Source: Clostridia bacterium (lineage in GTDB: Bacteria; Bacillota; Clostridia; TANB77; CAG-508). Taken from it: a DNA stretch of 17,394 nt. The first letter of the stretch is position 1; each line of letters opens with the position of its first letter. Shown piece by piece: positions 15,379-17,394 of this stretch. Made by a program: the position numbers and the translations under genes. The DNA lies in assembly GCA_022790685.1 (NCBI GenBank), contig JAAVXQ010000126.1, positions 1 through 17,394 of the forward strand. The letters run 5' to 3'. The notes beneath the pieces were generated by a model. That model made no database searches, was not told where the DNA came from, and was given only the letters and a program-made list of their open reading frames with translations.

Positions 15379-16626
15379 ATGTTACAAAGACCAAAAGGAA
15401 CAAGAGATTTATTGCCAGAAGATACAAATAAATGGCAATATGTAGAGAAAAAAGTTAAATATGTGCTAGAAGAATATGGCTTTAGAGAAATAAGAGTTCC
15501 TGTATTTGAATATACAGAACTATTCCAAAGAGGAGTGGGAGAAACTACTGATGTTGTTCAAAAGGAAATGTATACTTTTGACGATAAAGGAGGAAGAAGT
15601 ATAACTTTAAGACCAGAAGGAACAGCAGGTGCTGTAAGAGCATATTTAGAGAATGGAATGTCAAGTAAACCAAGTCCTGTAAAGCTATGGTATAATATGG
15701 GAATGTATAGGTATGAAAATGTTCAAAAAGGAAGATTAAGAGAGTTTCATCAAATAGGAGCAGAGCTTATAGGTTCAAAAAGTTATTTAGCAGATGTAGA
15801 AACAATTCTTTTAGGAGATAGCATATTTAAAGCTTTAAATATACAAGATGTTGAACTTAATATAAATAGTATAGGATGCCCAAAGTGCAGAAAAGAATAT
15901 CAAAAAGCTTTAAGAGACTTTATAGGAGATAATTTTGATAAATATTGTGATGTATGTAAAACAAGATTTGAAAAAAATCCAATGAGAATATTAGACTGTA
16001 AAGAAAAAGTTTGTAAAGAACTAAACATTGGAGCTCCAAGAATGTTTGATTACTTATGTGATGAATGTAAAGAACATTTTGAAAAAGTAAAAGAAGCTTT
16101 AAAATCTGTAGGTATGAATTTTAAAATAGATAGTTCAATTGTAAGAGGATTAGACTATTATACTAAAACAGTTTTTGAATTTGTAGATAAAAAATCTGGA
16201 TTAACAGCTTTAGGTGGAGGAAGATATGATGGTTTAGTAGAAGAATTTGGAGGAACTCCTACACCAGCAGTTGGTTTTGCATCAGGAATTGAAAGAATAA
16301 TGGATATGTTTGAAGAAAACAACAAAGAGGTAGTAAAAGAAAATATTCCAGATTTATATATACTTTCAGCAGGTGAAAATGAAAATATAGTAGCAATGAA
16401 ATTATCTGAAAATTTGAGAAAATTAGGAATAAAAGTAGAAAAAGATTTACTAGAAAGAAGCTTTAAAGCTCAGCTTAAATATGCAGATAAAATAAAAGCT
16501 AGATATTTAATAGTAATAGGTGAAGAGGAGTTATCTTTGAGAAAATGTAAAATAAAAAATATGACTACAGGAGAAGAAAAAGAAGTAGATTTAGAAGCAA
16601 ATAAAATACAAGGAAATTTGAAATAA
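15379..16626 (+). CDS. hisS: Histidyl-tRNA synthetase
   Basis: HisRS charges tRNA-His with histidine, using ATP, as a class II dimer. Class II and HisRS motifs are PKGTRDLLPED at the start, TLRPEGTAGAVRAY, motif 2 RYENVQKGRLREFHQIGAE, the histidine-binding VRGLDYYTKTVFEF, GGGRYDGLVEEFGG and motif 3 AVGFASGIERI. The C-terminal anticodon-binding domain (LYILSAGENEN...YLIVIGEEEL) is complete. The insertion domain carries CPKC, CDVC, CKEKVC and CDEC cysteine pairs, a possible metal-binding arrangement of clostridial-type HisRS. An upstream in-frame ATG at 15355 would add eight residues, but AAAGGAG at 15366-15372 is correctly placed for the ATG at 15379, giving 415 residues beginning MLQRPKGTRD. 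No T-box leader is present upstream; it appears to be transcribed with recJ, relA and the MBL gene. Confidence 0.97.
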   Translation: MLQRPKGTRDLLPEDTNKWQYVEKKVKYVLEEYGFREIRVPVFEYTELFQRGVGETTDVVQKEMYTFDDKGGRSITLRPEGTAGAVRAYLENGMSSKPSPVKLWYNMGMYRYENVQKGRLREFHQIGAELIGSKSYLADVETILLGDSIFKALNIQDVELNINSIGCPKCRKEYQKALRDFIGDNFDKYCDVCKTRFEKNPMRILDCKEKVCKELNIGAPRMFDYLCDECKEHFEKVKEALKSVGMNFKIDSSIVRGLDYYTKTVFEFVDKKSGLTALGGGRYDGLVEEFGGTPTPAVGFASGIERIMDMFEENNKEVVKENIPDLYILSAGENENIVAMKLSENLRKLGIKVEKDLLERSFKAQLKYADKIKARYLIVIGEEELSLRKCKIKNMTTGEEKEVDLEANKIQGNLK

Positions 16627-16663
16627 ATATAAAAAAATAGTTAATAGAAGTAATTCTAAAAAA

Positions 16664-16721
16664 GCGAAGAAACGGATATAAACTTACTTTGAAAAAAAGA
16701 GGTTATAATCCGTTTCTTTGC
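16664..16721. terminator. Long hairpin after hisS, probable transcription end
   Basis: gcgaagaaacggat (16664-16677) pairs with atccgtttctttgc (16708-16721) over 14 bp with one G-U pair, and the pairing continues inward with bulges. It lies 37 bases past hisS. The expected T-tract is missing on the 3' side (catataaag), so it may be a transcript-protecting stem rather than a classical terminator. Confidence 0.55.
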
Positions 16722-16819
16722 ATATAAAGATATATAAAATTTTATAAATATGGCATAAACAATCATAATAAGAAGTTTATAACAATATAAATAGAATATT
16801 AAATAAAAAGAGGTTTATT

Positions 16820-17394
16820 ATGATTAATCTTGCAGTAATTAATTTAAAAGGAATATTTAAAAAAATTTTTAAGTTTATAATACTAATAATTATAATTGGA
16901 ATAGTTGTAAATAATATAAAAAGTATAAATTTAGATAAAATAAATATATTTTCTACTATTTCAGAGGCAAGTACAGAAAGTATTGAAAAAAATATAAGTA
17001 TAGCTAAATATTTTGAAGATGGAAATAAAGGAAAAGAAAGTAATATAAAAAAAATATTAGAAGGAGAGCTTGCTCTTTTTTTAACTACTGAAGAAAAATT
17101 AATGGAAAAGGAAAATCAGGAGGAAGTAATTGAATTTGAAGAAAATGAAAAAGATAAAAGTGAAGTAGAAAATCCAGTAAAAGAAGAAAATAATACAACA
17201 AAAGAGGAGACAAAGCTAGCAGAGGCAAATGTAGATTTAGAGAAAATTTCTACTAAGCTTGATACTAAGATAATAGATGAAAATAATAAAACAGATAAGT
17301 ATACTGATGTATATAAAACTGTGAAAATAAAAAATGAATCTAAATATAATTTAACTGAAAGTATGGTAACACCTAATTATGATTTGAAAAATAA
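16820..17394 (+). CDS. spoIIP: Probable stage II sporulation protein P (SpoIIP), 3' partial
   Basis: The frame is open to the window end (191 codons plus two bases). Residues 1-15 are basic and polar, followed by one hydrophobic membrane anchor at about 18-32 (FKFIILIIIIGIVV), then an extracytoplasmic region. A Glu/Lys-rich linker (about 90-135, e.g. EENEKDKSEVENPVKEEN) leads into VKIKNESKYNLTESMVTPNY, which resembles the segment just before the catalytic amidase/endopeptidase domain of clostridial SpoIIP. That domain, with its HTH motif, would lie beyond the window. SpoIIP works with SpoIID and SpoIIM to thin septal peptidoglycan during engulfment. AGAGG at 16809-16813 supports the ATG. A CATAATA motif near 16764 could be a weak sigma-E -10, but its -35 spacing is poor. 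Another anchored cell-wall protein is possible, since the catalytic part is not visible. Confidence 0.6.
   Translation, partial: MINLAVINLKGIFKKIFKFIILIIIIGIVVNNIKSINLDKINIFSTISEASTESIEKNISIAKYFEDGNKGKESNIKKILEGELALFLTTEEKLMEKENQEEVIEFEENEKDKSEVENPVKEENNTTKEETKLAEANVDLEKISTKLDTKIIDENNKTDKYTDVYKTVKIKNESKYNLTESMVTPNYDLKN

Overview
The window comes from a very AT-rich, low-GC Gram-positive chromosome. Codons such as ATA, AGA, TTA and AAA dominate, ribosome binding sites are strong AGGAG types, and U-tract hairpin terminators separate the transcription units. Several sporulation-type genes (gpr, a ytxC-like gene, a probable spoIIP start) and an oxygen-reducing flavodiiron protein point to an anaerobic endospore-forming member of the Clostridia. 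I cannot name the species from sequence alone. No rRNA, tRNA, insertion sequence or CRISPR array was seen.

Layout. Bases 1-787 hold a 5'-truncated yebC-type regulator whose first ~38 readable codons do not look like YebC. Bases 971-1853 hold the spore germination protease gene gpr, split by one apparent extra base at 1595. Bases 2066-3883 are a two-gene unit of a flavodiiron protein and a multipass membrane protein. Bases 4085-5362 are a short YtxC-like sporulation gene followed by a TraX-family membrane protein. A bidirectional terminator separates these from a GT4 glycosyltransferase on the minus strand (5409-6695).

A 635-base AT-rich divergent intergenic region separates the glycosyltransferase from a plus-strand operon: a lysine-rich DUF4912 protein, a GH57 1,4-alpha-glucan branching enzyme and a YlbF-family protein (7331-10486). 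The GT4 enzyme and GH57 enzyme look like the elongating and branching halves of an alpha-glucan (glycogen-like) pathway, with the DUF4912 protein as an uncharacterised partner. This is the most interesting candidate system here.

A very long inverted repeat (10519-10612) closes that operon. The next unit is recJ, relA, an MBL-fold hydrolase and hisS (10725-16626), a familiar Firmicutes neighbourhood without the apt and dtd genes often found in it. After a hairpin, the window ends inside a membrane-anchored protein with a long acidic linker that is probably SpoIIP.

The two most notable anomalies are the single-base disruption of gpr and the atypical N-terminal sequence fused to yebC at the window edge. 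Both need raw-read support before being treated as biology.
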